Shown here piece after piece: positions 6,422-7,629 of a stretch of 7,629 bases of DNA. The position numbers and the translations under genes were made by a program. The notes beneath the pieces are model-generated. The model was not told where the DNA came from. It did no database searches and worked only from the letters and a program-made list of their open reading frames with translations. Source of the stretch: Oscillospiraceae bacterium. GTDB taxonomy: Bacteria > Bacillota_A > Clostridia > Oscillospirales > Oscillospiraceae. The DNA is taken from NCBI GenBank assembly GCA_017540945.1, contig JAFYAB010000025.1, positions 1 to 7,629 of the forward strand, read 5' to 3'. Each line of letters starts with the position of its first letter. Position 1 is the first letter of the stretch.

Positions 6422-7629
6422 TTATTCGTTATTCATTATCATTTCCCGGGCCGCGTCCAGGGAGAGCCCCCGCTCCGCTGCGATCCGGGCCAGATCCTCA
6501 TATTCGCACTTGATCCGCTCCATGCCATAGCCGGAGGCAGTCTTCACCCGCACGGGACCGAAGGCCGTCTCCCGGGTCTCGATGCTCCGCACCAGCACGG
6601 CCCGATGCTTCACGCAGAACCGGATCCCAAGGGTCGTGGTGTGCCGGAAGAGCAGCTCTGTCAGGGCAGCCCGGTCTTCCGGTTTACATAATACGCACAG
6701 CATCGTGCCGGGCCGGGATTTCTTCATGCCGATGGGCTGGGTCCAGGCGTCCAGGGCTCCGGCCTTCAGCAGACGCTCCAGGGCAAAGCCGATGGCTTCG
6801 GCGCTCATATCGTCCAGATTGCAGGCCAGCTCCAGCACAACGTCTCCGGCCTCCTCCGTCTCGCCCAGCAGAGCCCGGACGCAGTTGGCGGCGGGGAAAT
6901 CCTTGCTTCCCATGCCGTAGCCGATGGCCCGGGTCCGCATCACGGGCATGGGGCCAAAGCTGTTGACATAATATCGGAGCAGCGCCGCCCCGGTGGGGGT
7001 GCAGAGCTCACCCCGGATGGCGCCGCCATAGATTGGAATATCCCGCAGCAGCTCCGCCGTGGCGGGGGCCGGGACGGGCATGAGCCCGTGGGCGCAGCGG
7101 ACCTGGCCGCTGCCCACATGGACAGGGGAGGCCAGCACCTGCTCCGGGGCCAGCTCCCGCATCAGCAGGCAGACCGCCGTCACGTCGGCCACCGCGTCTA
7201 GGGAGCCCACCTCGTGGAAATGGATCTCCTCCACCGGGACCCCGTGGACCTTGCTCTCCGCTTCCGCGAGGAGGCCGTAGACGGCAAGGACGTCCTGCCT
7301 GACGGCCTCCGGCAAATCCAGATGGTCCCGCACCAGATGTTCGATCCCGTGGAGCCCGTGATGCTCGTGGTGATGGTGCTCCAGCCCAGAGCCTTCCCCC
7401 GAGGGGGAAGGTGTCAGCGCCTCAGGCGCTGACGGATGAGGGGCGTCTCGATCCGCTTCATGGTGATGATGGTGTTCTTCATGCTCCTCATGTCCGTGTA
7501 CGGTCACAGTCATGTGGGTTCCCCGGATCCCGCATTTGACCGAGGCCTCAGCCCGGAACGCCACGCCGGGGATCCCCAGGGCGTTCAGCTTCTCGACGAA
7601 GCCGGCGGGGTCGGGATGCAGCTCCAGCA
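6422..7629 (-). CDS. larC: LarC, CTP-dependent nickel insertion enzyme (partial, 5' end outside window)
   Basis: 401 complete codons plus two bases are visible; the frame is open to the window edge, so the real start is outside and about 20 residues are probably missing. A GTG at 7564 is internal: upstream codons continue family-like sequence (LELHPDPAGFVEKLNALG). In the family LarC inserts nickel into the thiocarboxylated nucleotide in a CTP-dependent cyclometallation. Marks are SVKCGIRGTH, a His-rich segment (about 7498-7334), HFHEVGSLDA (about 7222-7193), VRCAHGLMPVPAPATAELL, ELCTPTGAALL and ACNLDDMSAEAIGF, then a LarC2-type C-terminal part with GTMLCVLC and ASGYGMERIKCEYED. In Lactobacillus plantarum the two parts are joined by programmed frameshifting, but here they are one frame. 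The His-rich segment is split by an embedded palindromic repeat at 7386-7441. larB is a plausible upstream neighbour but is not visible. Confidence 0.93.
   Translation of the reverse strand, partial: LELHPDPAGFVEKLNALGIPGVAFRAEASVKCGIRGTHMTVTVHGHEEHEEHHHHHEADRDAPHPSAPEALTPSPSGEGSGLEHHHHEHHGLHGIEHLVRDHLDLPEAVRQDVLAVYGLLAEAESKVHGVPVEEIHFHEVGSLDAVADVTAVCLLMRELAPEQVLASPVHVGSGQVRCAHGLMPVPAPATAELLRDIPIYGGAIRGELCTPTGAALLRYYVNSFGPMPVMRTRAIGYGMGSKDFPAANCVRALLGETEEAGDVVLELACNLDDMSAEAIGFALERLLKAGALDAWTQPIGMKKSRPGTMLCVLCKPEDRAALTELLFRHTTTLGIRFCVKHRAVLVRSIETRETAFGPVRVKTASGYGMERIKCEYEDLARIAAERGLSLDAAREMIMNNE
7386..7441 (-). repeat. Two-hairpin palindromic repeat element inside larC
   Basis: Two adjacent perfect inverted repeats with 9-bp arms. 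Arms at 7392-7400 and 7403-7411 (CCTTCCCCC / GGGGGAAGG) have a 2-nt spacer, and arms at 7413-7421 and 7425-7433 (GTCAGCGCC / GGCGCTGAC) have a 3-nt spacer. On the minus strand the flanks are CCTCATCC and CTCTGG. The arrangement matches, from memory, a dispersed repeat frequent between genes in Oscillospiraceae and related Clostridia; I could not search for it. Here it is read in frame as larC codons for a Pro/Ser/Gly-rich stretch (PHPSAPEALTPSPSGEGSG). It contains no stop in that frame and splits the His-rich linker in two. The outer boundaries are approximate. Confidence 0.7.

Noticed and set aside
7386..7441. The two hairpins in larC as a CRISPR repeat or transcription terminator
   Set aside because: There is no second unit or spacer in the window, no T tract follows either hairpin, and the stretch is an open part of the larC frame.

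Overview
The window looks like a moderately GC-rich member of the Firmicutes, most plausibly a gut Clostridia of the Oscillospiraceae type. This rests on gene content: an LTA-synthase-like enzyme, a separate transketolase N-terminal subunit, and an adjacent lepA-hemW pair. It also rests on a two-hairpin repeat inside larC that resembles, from memory, a dispersed repeat of that group. No taxonomic marker is present, so the assignment is inference.

All six full-size genes lie on the minus strand, so transcription runs from high to low coordinates. Block 1 (7629 to 5526) is larC, whose N-terminal codons lie outside the window, followed after 83 bp by larE. Both act in synthesis of the nickel-pincer nucleotide cofactor of lactate racemase-type enzymes. 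Block 2 is a 215-bp spacer (5525 to 5311). It holds short direct repeats, a perfect 26-bp palindromic terminator flanked by A and T tracts, a near-consensus sigma-70 promoter, and a possible 8-codon leader ORF that overlaps the lepA start by ATGA. Block 3 (5310 to 1) is a tight series: lepA (elongation factor 4), hemW (radical-SAM heme chaperone), a membrane-anchored LTA synthase/phosphoglycerol transferase-like protein, and the first 117 codons of a transketolase N-terminal subunit that runs off the window. Gaps in block 3 are 6, 15 and 36 bp, with no terminator seen, so it reads as one operon led by the promoter at 5359-5387.

The most notable observation is in larC. A 56-bp two-hairpin element (7386-7441) lies in frame within the codons for the His-rich linker and splits it into two His clusters. 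It has the form of a dispersed palindromic repeat that is tolerated as coding sequence because its one open frame matches the gene. Two further points are that larC is a single continuous frame and that larE carries a C-x-x-C plus CLATR cysteine set, which suggests an iron-sulfur type of sulfur insertase. I see no CRISPR array, tRNA, rRNA, transposase or phage gene, and no evidence of a wholly new multi-gene system.
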